Positions 15,904 to 24,932 of a DNA stretch of 64,000 nt are shown here, one piece after another (positions within the stretch are counted from its first letter, which is position 1; each line of letters opens with the position of its first letter). The stretch lies in the NCBI GenBank assembly GCA_021199255.1, contig JAJQIK010000081.1:186001-250000 (forward strand). Reading direction: 5' to 3'. Made by a program: the position numbers and the translations under genes. This stretch comes from Clostridiales bacterium (GTDB taxonomy: Bacteria > Bacillota > Clostridia > Lachnospirales > Lachnospiraceae). The notes beneath the pieces are model-generated. The model was not told the DNA's origin, made no database searches, and saw only the letters and a program-made list of their open reading frames with translations.

Positions 15904-18290
15904 TGAACGGAAAAAAACACAGCTACGACTGGGCCGCCTATTATGCGGCCGCTTATGAGAAGGAACGCAAACAGAATGTGGCGCTGGCGGGAAAACTGGC
16001 GGAGGCTGAGAGACGGCAGGAGGATTACAGCGATCGCCTGAACCGTATCTGCGGAAATCCCTTCTGGAGAATGGCGGCACCTTTGCGCAGGCTCTGCCAC
16101 GGCGGGGTGTTCCGCGGCAAGACGGGCGCGGGCGGTTGGGGCGCTGGAATCCCAGGCTGCGGACGGTTTGAGAAAGCTTCTGCAAAAGAGGGAGAAAATT
16201 CCGCGGAAAGAGCCTGGCTTCTGCGGTATCAGGAAGAGGCGAAGAAGCAGAAAAACCGCTATCAGGAATGGATAAATAACAGCAGTTGCGGAATGAAAGA
16301 GGAGACCTCCCAGGAGTCGGTTCAGATTCAGGGCTGGACAGAAATTGAAATAAATGACATTGGTGTCACTATTCTGGCGTATGGACGCGGTATGCTTGCC
16401 CCGGAGGTTTTTAATAAAATTAAATCCTGTTTTAATGAAAAAAAGTCCTGTATGCTGGCGTATGGAGACGAGGATTTTTATCGGGGGGATGTAAGCCGGA
16501 GAGCAGAACCTTGGCTGAAGCCCTGTTATTCGCCGGATACTTTGCTGGCTTTTAATTATTGGGGGCACATGATCGCGGTTCGCAGGGAACTGCTATCGGA
16601 GATTTCTTATCGCAACCGCGGGGAAGCGGCCTCCGGGACGGACGGTTTTGAAACAGGGCTGGGCGCGGCAATCGATTTCTATGATCTGTGCCTGCAATTA
16701 GAAGAGGCCGTATTCACGCGAAGCGGCATGAACCCTGTGAAGGCGCAGGAACGGATCTGTCATCTGGACGGGGTATTGTACCATCAGGAATATACCGGAG
16801 AGGATCTGGAAGCGGATCTGGCCGCCGGACGATTCCTGGTCGGCGCAACGGAGGAGTTTTTGCCGGTGAGGCGGGAGGCGCTGCGCAGAAGAGGGATTCA
16901 GGCGGAATTTTCCTGTGGACGGGAACCGGATTTGTACCACATTGTATATGACACCTCTGTTTCGGGCAGAGAGCGCTGCGCCCGGGCCAGAAGCTTTGAG
17001 GAGCCGACGGCGCCCCACAGAGTGGTCTCGGTGGTGATTCCCTCGAAGGATCATCCTGAACTATTAGAGACCTGCCTGCGCTCCTTTCGCCAGAAGACGG
17101 ACTATCAATATTATGAATGGATTGTGGTAGATAACGGAAGCAATGAGCAGAACAAAGAGAAAATGGAAGCGTTGCAGAGACAATATGGTTTCCGTTATCT
17201 GTATGAGCCCATGGATTTTAATTTCTCCAGAATGTGTAATCTGGGCGTGAAGCAGGCCAGAGGCGATCTGATTTTGTTGCTGAACGACGACATGGAGATT
17301 ATAGAGGAAAGCTGGCTGACCCGTATGGCGGGGCAGGCGCTGCAGCCTCATGTGGGAGCGGTAGGCGCTAAATTATGGTATGCCGGGACGGAACAGATTC
17401 AGCATGTGGGCATTACCAATTTGTGGATTGGGCCGTCCCACAAATTAGTCACCTTTCCCGACGACAGGGATTATTACTATGGCCGCAACCGGGTGACCTA
17501 CGATATGATAGGCGTCACGGGCGCGTGCCTGATGGTTGCCCGCGAGAAATACGAGGAGGTGGGCGGCCTGGATGAAACCATGGCGGTGGCCTACAATGAC
17601 GTGGATTTCTGCTTTAAGCTGGTTGAGGCGGGATACTATAATGTACAGCGAAACGACGTGGTGCTGTATCACCATGAGTCGTTCAGCCGCGGCCTGGATG
17701 AGCAGAGCGCGGGAAAGTGGGAGAGGCTTCTGGAGGAAAAGGCGAATTTATACGCCAAACATTCCGATATGGAGGGAAAGGATTCCTTTTACCATAAAGA
17801 ATTAGTGGATAACGCATCAGATTATATCTGCAATTATAAATTCGCCTATGAAGACTGTCTGCGAACCCAGCCCGTAGAACCTCTGGGGCAGTCCTTTTTG
17901 AAAAAAGCCAGACAGGGGAAGCTGCGGCTGACCGTAGACCGGGCGCAGCCGCAGCAGAAGATTCATCAGGAGGAACCGGATATTCTGTGGATTATGGGCT
18001 GGAATTATATCTCCGGCGAGGACAATGGGTTATATGATAAGACCCTTGTGCTGCAGAAAATGAATGGAAGCGGATACCGGGCTGTTCCCGCCGTATGGTA
18101 CCGGAAGGATGTGGAGGCGATTCTGCCCGGAGAAAGCCACGTGGAACTGGCGGGCTTCGTGCTACGCGTGCTGCAAAAAGATCTGGAGCAGGGGGAATAC
18201 CGGATCGGCATGGTGTGCAGGCGGCTTGGCGGAGAGAAAAGGGGACAGAAGCTGATTGCCTGGTCGGAGCAGACCCTTATAGTTCCATAA
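15903..18290 (+). CDS. GT2 glycosyltransferase with N-terminal coiled region
   Basis: The product is 795 aa and its ATG overlaps the previous TGA (TGATG). Residues 1-60 form a charged helical region (YYAAAYEKERKQNVALAGKL) followed by NPFWRMAAPLRRL; the next-but-one domains resemble those of the following gene. Residues about 135-300 look like a degenerate first GT domain without a clear DXD. The active GT2 domain begins near 370: VSVVIPSKDHPELLETCL, WIVVDNGSNEQN, FNFSRMCNLGVKQARGDL, LLLNDDMEII (metal-binding NDD) and GLDETMAVAYNDVDFCFKL. This type is common among rhamnosyltransferases. The C-terminal 120 aa are beta-rich. It would add sugars, plausibly rhamnose, on the inner membrane face. 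Confidence 0.85.
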   Translation: MNGKKHSYDWAAYYAAAYEKERKQNVALAGKLAEAERRQEDYSDRLNRICGNPFWRMAAPLRRLCHGGVFRGKTGAGGWGAGIPGCGRFEKASAKEGENSAERAWLLRYQEEAKKQKNRYQEWINNSSCGMKEETSQESVQIQGWTEIEINDIGVTILAYGRGMLAPEVFNKIKSCFNEKKSCMLAYGDEDFYRGDVSRRAEPWLKPCYSPDTLLAFNYWGHMIAVRRELLSEISYRNRGEAASGTDGFETGLGAAIDFYDLCLQLEEAVFTRSGMNPVKAQERICHLDGVLYHQEYTGEDLEADLAAGRFLVGATEEFLPVRREALRRRGIQAEFSCGREPDLYHIVYDTSVSGRERCARARSFEEPTAPHRVVSVVIPSKDHPELLETCLRSFRQKTDYQYYEWIVVDNGSNEQNKEKMEALQRQYGFRYLYEPMDFNFSRMCNLGVKQARGDLILLLNDDMEIIEESWLTRMAGQALQPHVGAVGAKLWYAGTEQIQHVGITNLWIGPSHKLVTFPDDRDYYYGRNRVTYDMIGVTGACLMVAREKYEEVGGLDETMAVAYNDVDFCFKLVEAGYYNVQRNDVVLYHHESFSRGLDEQSAGKWERLLEEKANLYAKHSDMEGKDSFYHKELVDNASDYICNYKFAYEDCLRTQPVEPLGQSFLKKARQGKLRLTVDRAQPQQKIHQEEPDILWIMGWNYISGEDNGLYDKTLVLQKMNGSGYRAVPAVWYRKDVEAILPGESHVELAGFVLRVLQKDLEQGEYRIGMVCRRLGGEKRGQKLIAWSEQTLIVP

Positions 18291-18392
18291 AGGAAGGCGG
18301 GGCTCTCAGGAATGAGGGCTTCAGAGAATGGGAGCGGGTCTGTCCGCGACGTGAAAGGATATGTTGAGATGGAACCAAAAGAGGAAGGTCAA

Positions 18393-20402
18393 ATGACGCG
18401 GGAGGAAGCCCTGCGCTTTTATAAAGAAGCCTATGAGCGGGAGAAAAAGAAAAGCCGGGTGCTGGCGGAAAAGCTTGCAGCCGCGGAGAATCAAAGCGCC
18501 CTGCTGGAAGGAAAGCTAAACCGTATCAAGGGGAGCGTTTTCTGGCGGGCGTCCGGGCCGCTTCGCTCCCTGATTCATTGGCTGCAGCGCACGAAAGAAC
18601 GTCTGGGCTATTATGGCAGCGTCAGGGGCATTGCCAGAAAGCTTAACGCCAAGAGGATTGAGAGAAAAGCCCGTGCCCAGCATGGCAGCGCCAGCTTTCC
18701 GGATGCCAGGGAGGCAAAGAGACAGCGGGAAACTCAATTTGAGGGAGAGATTAAATTCAGTATCCTGATGCCGCTTTATAATACGCCTGAGAAATTTTTG
18801 CGTCAGGCGATCGAATCTGTCATTGCACAGACCTATGAAAACTGGGAGCTGTGCCTGGCGGACGGGTCGGATGGGGAACACGGCGATGTGGAGCGTATCT
18901 GTAAGGAGTATGTGGAACAGGACAAACAATATCTGCGGCAGAGCCACATGAATCTCTACAGCCGTATTGTATATAAGAAGCTGCCGGAGAACGAAGGGAT
19001 TTCGGGCAATACCAATGCCTGCCTGTCCATGGCAACGGGCAGCTATATCGCCCTGTTCGATCATGACGATGTGCTGCATCCCAGCGTGCTCTATGAATAC
19101 AGGAAGGCAATCAGTGAAAAGGGCGCCGATTATCTCTACTGCGACGAGGCTACCTTCCAGGGGAAAAAGACCATAGACGATATGATTACGCTGCATTTCA
19201 AGCCGGATTTTGCGCCGGATAATCTGCGCGCCAACAATTATATCTGCCATTTCAGCGCTTTTGACAGAAAGTTATTGGAGGGGACAGAGCTGTTCCGCTC
19301 CCAGTTTGACGGCAGCCAGGATCACGATATGATTTTGCGCCTGACCGCCCGCGCCAGATGTGTGGTACACGTGCCGAAGCTGCTCTATTATTGGAGATCC
19401 CATGCAGGCAGCGTAGCGTCCGACATCAATGCCAAGAGCTATGCCATCAACGCGGCTAAGGGGGCGGTGGCGGCACATTTGACCCAGCAGGGCTTTCGAA
19501 ATTTTGAAATTTCCTCCACGAAAGCGTTTGAGACGATCTTTCGGATTAAGTATGAGATTATCGGGAATCCCAGGGTATCTATTGTGATTCCCAACAAGGA
19601 TCATCTGGAGGATTTAAGGCGGTGTATTACCTCCATTCTGGAGAAAAGCACCTATGATTCTTTTGAAATTGTGATAGTGGAAAACAACTCTGTTATGGAA
19701 GAAATCTTTGATTATTATAAAGAACTGGAGAAAAATCCCAATATCCGGGTGGTTACCTATGAGGGCGATTTTAATTATTCTAAAATCAATAATCTGGGGG
19801 TATCCCGGACAACCGGCGAGTATGTGCTTCTTTTAAATAACGACACGCAGGTGATTACCTTAGATTGGATCGAGGAGCTCCTAATGTATGCCCAGCGGCC
19901 GGATGTGGGCGCGGTCGGCGCAAAGCTCTATTACGGGGACAAGACAATCCAGCACGCGGGCGTGGTGTTGGGGCTGGGAGCCCATCGGACGGCAGGGCAC
20001 AGCCATTACCGCGTCAGCTATCATAATCTGGGTTATATGGGAAGGCTCTGCTATGCCCAGAATGTGATGGCGGTTACCGGAGCCTGCCTGATGATGCGCA
20101 AGTCGCTTTATGAGCGGCTGGGAGGTCTGGACGAGAGCTTCGCCGTGTCCCTGAATGATGTGGATCTGTGTATCCGGGCATGGAAAGCGGGTTATGTGAA
20201 TGTATTCACGCCCTTTGCGGAGCTTTATCATTATGAATCCATCTCCAGAGGACTGGACGACCAGGGGGAAAAGGCGCAGCGCTATAACAGGGAATCCGAA
20301 GCGTTTCGTGCCAGATGGAAGGAACTGCTGGCGCAGGGCGATCCCTATTATAACCCCAATTTTTCACTGGACAGAAGCGATTACGCGCTGCGGGAAGGCT
20401 GA
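18393..20402 (+). CDS. Two-domain GT2 glycosyltransferase
   Basis: The product is 669 aa from the ATG at 18393, which has GAGGAAGG 4 bp upstream and aligns with the start of the previous paralogue; in-frame ATGs at 18312 and 18369 are alternatives. After a helical start (FYKEAYEREKKKSRVLAEKL) and FWRASGPLRSL come two GT2 domains. GT-A1: FSILMPLYNTPEKFLRQAI, ADGSDGEHGD, ISGNTNACL, ALFDHDDVLHP, GSQDHDMILRL. GT-A2: VSIVIPNKDHLEDLRRCI, IVIVENNSVMEE, LLLNNDTQVI, VTGACLMMRKSLYERLGGLD, SLNDVDLCIRAW. Both keep metal-binding D-x-D-like motifs, so one protein could add two linkages, as in bifunctional polymerising rhamnan enzymes. The acceptor is unknown. Confidence 0.88.
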   Translation: MTREEALRFYKEAYEREKKKSRVLAEKLAAAENQSALLEGKLNRIKGSVFWRASGPLRSLIHWLQRTKERLGYYGSVRGIARKLNAKRIERKARAQHGSASFPDAREAKRQRETQFEGEIKFSILMPLYNTPEKFLRQAIESVIAQTYENWELCLADGSDGEHGDVERICKEYVEQDKQYLRQSHMNLYSRIVYKKLPENEGISGNTNACLSMATGSYIALFDHDDVLHPSVLYEYRKAISEKGADYLYCDEATFQGKKTIDDMITLHFKPDFAPDNLRANNYICHFSAFDRKLLEGTELFRSQFDGSQDHDMILRLTARARCVVHVPKLLYYWRSHAGSVASDINAKSYAINAAKGAVAAHLTQQGFRNFEISSTKAFETIFRIKYEIIGNPRVSIVIPNKDHLEDLRRCITSILEKSTYDSFEIVIVENNSVMEEIFDYYKELEKNPNIRVVTYEGDFNYSKINNLGVSRTTGEYVLLLNNDTQVITLDWIEELLMYAQRPDVGAVGAKLYYGDKTIQHAGVVLGLGAHRTAGHSHYRVSYHNLGYMGRLCYAQNVMAVTGACLMMRKSLYERLGGLDESFAVSLNDVDLCIRAWKAGYVNVFTPFAELYHYESISRGLDDQGEKAQRYNRESEAFRARWKELLAQGDPYYNPNFSLDRSDYALREG

Positions 20403-20443
20403 GAAAAGGGAGAGAAAACCCCCGGGAAGACACGCTATAACGT

Positions 20444-20472
20444 TTGCGATATCCCCGGAGCTGTGATATAAT
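20444..20472 (+). promoter_or_regulatory. Sigma-A-type promoter for the phosphohexomutase gene
   Basis: TTGCGA (20444-20449), a 17-bp spacer and a perfect TATAAT (20467-20472), 37 bp before the ATG at 20510, with AAGGAGG between. It gives the mutase its own transcription start inside the polysaccharide locus. Confidence 0.8.
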
Positions 20473-20509
20473 GTCCGCGTAGAAAATAAATCAATAAGGA
20501 GGCAATACA

Positions 20510-22231
20510 ATGGGCTACAGGGAACAATTTGACTTTTGGCTGGAAGATTCTTATTTCGATGATGCGACGAAGCAGGAGCTGCTGGCAATCAGAAATGATG
20601 AAAAAGAGATTGAGGATCGTTTTTATAAAGATTTAGCCTTTGGCACAGGCGGGCTGAGGGGCGTAATCGGCGCCGGTACGAACCGCATGAATATTTATAC
20701 GGTTCGGAAAGCAACCCAGGGTCTGGCCAATTATATCAGGAAACAGGGCGGCGAGAAGCGAGGCGTGGCTATTGCGTACGATTCCAGAAGAATGTCCCCT
20801 GAATTTGCAGATGAAGCGGCACTGTGCCTGGCGGCCAACGGCATCAAGGCCTATGTATTTGATTCCTTAAGACCTACGCCGGAATTGTCCTTTGCATTGC
20901 GCCAGCTTGGCTGTATCTCCGGTATCGTGGTCACGGCAAGCCACAATCCGCCGGAATATAACGGTTACAAGTGTTATTGGGAGGACGGCGCCCAGGTGAC
21001 CGCGCCCAAGGATCAGGAAATTATTACAGAAGTGAACCATGTAACGGATTATCATACGGTTAAGACCATGGATAAGCAGGAAGCCATAGCCGCGGGGCTA
21101 TACGAGGTTATCGGCAAGGAGATTGACGATCTGTACATGGCGGAGTTAAAGAAGCAGATTATTCATCCGGAAGTGATTCAGGAGATGGCGGAGGATATGA
21201 AAATCGTATATTCTCCCTTTAACGGCACCGGTAATATTCCGGTCAGAAGAATCCTCTCCGAGCTTGGATTCAAGAATGTATATGTAGTTCCCGAACAGGA
21301 GATGCCGGATCCCGATTTTACCACATTGGAGTATCCGAACCCGGAGGATCCCAAGGCGTTTACGCTGGCATTGAAGCTGGCGAAGGAAAAAAATGCCGAT
21401 ATCGTGCTGGCAACCGATCCTGACGCCGACAGGCTGGGCATCTATGCGCTGGATACCAAGTCCGGCGAGTATGTACCCTTTACCGGCAATATGTCGGGTA
21501 TGCTGATCGCGGAATATATTTTAAGGGAACGGACAGCTACGGGAACCATGCCTTCTGACCCGGCGTTAGTAACGACTATTGTCACGACGAACATGGCGCG
21601 CGCCATCGCCGAGGATTATCATGTAAAATTTATCGAGGTGCTGACCGGCTTCAAATTTATTGGCGAGCAGATCAAGCTATTCGAGCAGAGCGGCTCTAAT
21701 CATTATGTATTTGGCCTGGAAGAAAGCTACGGCTGTCTGGCCGGCACGCACGCCAGGGATAAGGACGCCGTTGTGGCGGTTATGTGCTTGTGCGAAATGG
21801 CGGCATGGTGTAAGAAGAACGGTAAGACCGTATGGGATCAGATGATTACGCTGTATGAGAAATACGGTTACTTTAAAGAAAGCCAGTATGCCATTACCAT
21901 GAAGGGCATCGACGGCGCGAAGCAGATCGAAGAGATTATGAATAAGCTTAGAAAAGATCCGCCGAAGAGCTTTGGAGAACTCAAGGTGAAGGAGTTCAGG
22001 GATTATACGACGGGTAAAACCCTGAATCTGGAGACCGGGGCGGAAGGGGAAACGGGGCTGCCCAAGTCTAATGTGCTTTACTTTGACCTGACTAACGATT
22101 CCTGGTGCTGTGCGCGTCCCTCCGGAACAGAGCCTAAGATTAAGTTTTACATGGGTGTGAAGGGCACAAGCCTTGCGGACGCCGAGAAGAAATTAAGTCA
22201 GTTGACGGAAGATTTGAAAGCGTATTTATAG
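20510..22231 (+). CDS. Phosphoglucomutase/phosphomannomutase family protein
   Basis: The product is 573 aa, normal for the PgcA-type alpha-D-phosphohexomutases of Firmicutes. These interconvert glucose-6-phosphate and glucose-1-phosphate, feeding RfbA. The four family sites are visible: the phosphoserine loop VTASHNPPEYNGYK, the metal loop ATDPDADRLGIY, the sugar-binding loop VFGLEESYGCLAGTHARDKD and the phosphate-binding loop CARPSGTEPKIKFY. The ATG follows AAGGAGG by 7 bp. It has its own promoter and a hairpin downstream, so it is a semi-independent unit within the surface-glycan locus, as fits a housekeeping step that also serves central metabolism. Confidence 0.95.
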   Translation: MGYREQFDFWLEDSYFDDATKQELLAIRNDEKEIEDRFYKDLAFGTGGLRGVIGAGTNRMNIYTVRKATQGLANYIRKQGGEKRGVAIAYDSRRMSPEFADEAALCLAANGIKAYVFDSLRPTPELSFALRQLGCISGIVVTASHNPPEYNGYKCYWEDGAQVTAPKDQEIITEVNHVTDYHTVKTMDKQEAIAAGLYEVIGKEIDDLYMAELKKQIIHPEVIQEMAEDMKIVYSPFNGTGNIPVRRILSELGFKNVYVVPEQEMPDPDFTTLEYPNPEDPKAFTLALKLAKEKNADIVLATDPDADRLGIYALDTKSGEYVPFTGNMSGMLIAEYILRERTATGTMPSDPALVTTIVTTNMARAIAEDYHVKFIEVLTGFKFIGEQIKLFEQSGSNHYVFGLEESYGCLAGTHARDKDAVVAVMCLCEMAAWCKKNGKTVWDQMITLYEKYGYFKESQYAITMKGIDGAKQIEEIMNKLRKDPPKSFGELKVKEFRDYTTGKTLNLETGAEGETGLPKSNVLYFDLTNDSWCCARPSGTEPKIKFYMGVKGTSLADAEKKLSQLTEDLKAYL

Positions 22232-22252
22232 GAAATAGAAAGTAGGAACAGG

Positions 22253-22273
22253 CGCCCTGCGATGAGCAGGGCG
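22253..22273 (+). terminator. Hairpin after the phosphohexomutase gene
   Basis: CGCCCTGC (22253-22260), loop GATGA, GCAGGGCG (22266-22273): a perfect 8-bp GC-rich stem 21 bp after the stop. Only a short ATTTCC tail follows, so termination may be partial. Confidence 0.5.
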
Positions 22274-22356
22274 ATTTCCATATCTGGCAGGAATCTGTCC
22301 CTTCTGGAGCTTTGCAGAAGGCCGGGAAACTGCGGGCTGGCATAGGAGACATGAGA

Positions 22357-23805
22357 ATGAGCAGAATTTTGACAGGAAGCAATATCAGGAAAACAGGACA
22401 TTATTTGAAAAAAAATGGTATCCTTCACGCTTATTATGCCGTCCGGGAGCGCATGGAGGAGGCAAAGCGGGACGATTATGTCTATTGTGCCCCAACAGAG
22501 GAGGCGCTGGAAGCACAGCGCAGGGAGAGCGCCGCGTATCCCTATCTGTTTAGTATCGTAGTGCCTGCCTATGAAACGAAGGAGGAATTTCTGCGGGAAA
22601 TGATTGATTCCGTGCGCGGACAGAGCTACCGGAAATGGGAGCTGATTATTGTGGACGCGGGCGGGAGCGACGGGGTAGAGCAGGCCGTGCGGGAAATCAT
22701 GGATCAGACAGGGGACACCCGTATGAAATACCGGCGCCTGACCGATAATCAGGGGATTTCCGGCAATACCAATGAAGGCATCGCGCTGGCGGCGGGAGAC
22801 TATATTGCATTATTAGATCATGACGATTTCATAACACCTGATGCGTTATATCATATGGCGCGTAAAATTCAGGAATCCACACAGCTTGGCCGGACGCCGG
22901 CTTTGCTCTATTCAGATGAAGATAAATATGACCAGAAAGAAAAAAGATATCATTCTCCTCACAGAAAACAAGAATTTAATCTGGATTTAATGTTATCCAA
23001 TAATTATATCTGCCACTTTATGGCGGTGGAAGCAGGACTGATGAAACGCCTGAAGCTGCGGGGAGAATATGACGGGGCGCAGGATTATGACCTGGCGCTG
23101 CGGGTGATTGACAGCCTGCGGCAGCAGGACAACGTGACAGGGCGGCAGGGAGGAGCAGAATCTGTCCGTTGGCAGGAGGCCATCGTTCATATTCCGCGAA
23201 TCCTTTATCATTGGCGGTGCCATGAGGATTCCACGTCGGAGAATACCGCCAGCAAGACATACGCCTATGAGGCGGGAAGGGCGGCGGTGGCTGAGTTCTG
23301 CCGGCGGCAGGGCTGGGAGGTAGCTGTGGGGCACAGCCTGCATCTGGGCTTTTATGAGATTTCGTACAGGCCGGATATCCTGACAGTAAGGGACGATGTG
23401 GGGATTGTGGGCGGCAGGCTGCTGGACGGACGCCGCAGAATCTGCGGGGGCGCATATGACGCGCAGGGCAGGTGCCTGTTTGAAGGACTTCACCGGGAAT
23501 ACAGCGGCGGTATGATGCACAGGGCGGTGCTGAAGCAGGACTGTGCGGCTGTGGACGTCAGATGTATGCAGCTACGGGCAGAGCTTCGGCCTGTTTTTAC
23601 CGGACTTACCGGGCTGCCCTATCAGGAGAGAAGTATCCGCGTCAGGAGCAAACAGGGAACGCAGGAAATGAGGATTGCAGATGTTTCCGCCTTGCATTGC
23701 GGAGAAGCGGGCTACCGCAGGCTGAGCTTAGAGATGGGGCGGGCGGCTGCCAATATGGAATACCGGGTGTTATGGAATCCTGCAATGACCATCAGGGTTC
23801 CATGA
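22357..23805 (+). CDS. GT2 glycosyltransferase
   Basis: The product is 482 aa from the ATG at 22357, which has AGGAG 8 bp upstream; an ATG 6 bp earlier lies too close to that site. The GT2 core spans about residues 65-310: FSIVVPAYETKEEFLREMI, LIIVDAGGSDGVEQA, NQGISGNTNEGIALAAGDY, ALLDHDDFITPDALY, LLYSDEDKYD, SNNYICHFMAVEAGLMKR and GAQDYDLALRV. It is related to the first GT domain of the preceding glycosyltransferase but lacks a complete second GT2 domain. The C-terminal 130 aa (VGIVGGRLLDGRRRICGGAY) look like the tail of a lost or degenerate second domain. Sugar donor and acceptor are unknown. Confidence 0.87.
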   Translation: MSRILTGSNIRKTGHYLKKNGILHAYYAVRERMEEAKRDDYVYCAPTEEALEAQRRESAAYPYLFSIVVPAYETKEEFLREMIDSVRGQSYRKWELIIVDAGGSDGVEQAVREIMDQTGDTRMKYRRLTDNQGISGNTNEGIALAAGDYIALLDHDDFITPDALYHMARKIQESTQLGRTPALLYSDEDKYDQKEKRYHSPHRKQEFNLDLMLSNNYICHFMAVEAGLMKRLKLRGEYDGAQDYDLALRVIDSLRQQDNVTGRQGGAESVRWQEAIVHIPRILYHWRCHEDSTSENTASKTYAYEAGRAAVAEFCRRQGWEVAVGHSLHLGFYEISYRPDILTVRDDVGIVGGRLLDGRRRICGGAYDAQGRCLFEGLHREYSGGMMHRAVLKQDCAAVDVRCMQLRAELRPVFTGLTGLPYQERSIRVRSKQGTQEMRIADVSALHCGEAGYRRLSLEMGRAAANMEYRVLWNPAMTIRVP

Positions 23806-23839
23806 AAGCGGCAATCGCGCGGACTGGAGGAGAGAAGCC

Positions 23840-24808
23840 ATGAATACACAGATCTATTCCACCATTATCATTCCGAATTATAACGGAATGGACTATATTG
23901 AGAAGTGCCTTGACAGCCTGCGGGGGGAACCGGCGCATGTGATTGTGGTGGACAACGGCTCCGGAGACGGAAGCCCGGAATTGGTCGCGGAGAAATTTCC
24001 TGAAATCGAACTGCTGCGGCTGGATCGCAACTACGGCTTTTGCGGCGCGGTCAACCGGGGTGTGGAACGAGCAAAAACAACGTATGTTATTTTGCTAAAC
24101 AACGATACGGAGGCGGAGCGGGGATTTGTCAGGGCGCTGGAAAAGCCTTTGCAGAAGAACGCCCGTGTTTTTTCCGGTTCCGCCTGCATACGGAATCTTC
24201 GCCATCCGGAGCGGATAGATGACGCGGGGGACTATTACTGCGCCCTGGGCTGGGCTTTTGCTCTGGGAAAGGACAAGCCGACCCGGAATTATCAGAAGCC
24301 CCGCGCTATTTTTGCCGCCTGCGGCGCGGCCGCTATTTACCGCAGGGAAATTCTGGAGAGGATCGGTTTATTGGACGAGAACCATTTCGCTTATCTGGAG
24401 GATATTGATCTGGGGTATCGCGCCCGGATTTATGGATATGATAATATTTATATTCCCACGGCGGTGGTGTCTCATGCAGGCAGCGGCTCTACCGGTTCCA
24501 GATATAATCAGTTTAAAGTAGATTTAACTTCCAGAAACAGCGTTTATCTGATTTATAAAAACATGCCGTTGCCGCAAATCCTTCTGAATTTTCCGTTTTT
24601 ATTGGCGGGGTTTGGAATCAAAGCGCTCTTTTTTCTGCGGAAGGGTTACGGCAGGACTTATTTAAAGGGCTGCCAAAAGGGGATCAGGCTGTGCGCTTCC
24701 CGGGAAGGGAGGGCGCACAGGGTACGGTTTCGCAGGGCTCATATCCCCAGCTATGTCAGAATACAGCTGGAGCTGTGGCGTAACCTGTGGTATCGGCTCA
24801 GGGGATAA
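23840..24808 (+). CDS. GT2 glycosyltransferase, rhamnosyltransferase-like (WbbL type)
   Basis: The product is 322 aa, a single GT2 domain with a basic amphipathic C-terminus. Motifs: STIIIPNYNGMDYIEKCL, VIVVDNGSGDGSPELV, NYGFCGAVNRGVERA, VILLNNDTEAE (metal site), AACGAAAIYRREILERIGLLD and FAYLEDIDLGYRARI (catalytic base region). This pattern matches dTDP-rhamnosyltransferases of the WbbL/RfbF kind. GGAGGAG lies 8 bp before the ATG. The hydrophobic LLNFPFLLAGFGIKALFFL near residue 245-265 may sit on the membrane. Donor specificity is inferred from the rfb genes in the locus. Confidence 0.87.
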   Translation: MNTQIYSTIIIPNYNGMDYIEKCLDSLRGEPAHVIVVDNGSGDGSPELVAEKFPEIELLRLDRNYGFCGAVNRGVERAKTTYVILLNNDTEAERGFVRALEKPLQKNARVFSGSACIRNLRHPERIDDAGDYYCALGWAFALGKDKPTRNYQKPRAIFAACGAAAIYRREILERIGLLDENHFAYLEDIDLGYRARIYGYDNIYIPTAVVSHAGSGSTGSRYNQFKVDLTSRNSVYLIYKNMPLPQILLNFPFLLAGFGIKALFFLRKGYGRTYLKGCQKGIRLCASREGRAHRVRFRRAHIPSYVRIQLELWRNLWYRLRG

Positions 24809-24860
24809 CGGCTGCCCCATAGCCCATATGGGAAACAAGGTTGTATTTTTGGCTCAAATA

Positions 24861-24890
24861 TTGTAATATTTGTAATATCACTTGTAATAT
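24861..24890 (+). repeat. Three copies of TTGTAATAT upstream of the sugar-phosphate transferase
   Basis: TTGTAATAT occurs at 24861-24869, 24870-24878 and 24882-24890, the last two followed by CAC. The block is AT-rich, 42 bp before the next ATG, and includes several TAATAT sequences near a -10 consensus. It may be an operator or a promoter with clustered -10 elements; no matching regulator was identified. Confidence 0.45.
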
Positions 24891-24932
24891 CACTGGCATG
24901 AGGGGAAGCCGGATCGACATAGAGGCATAAGA

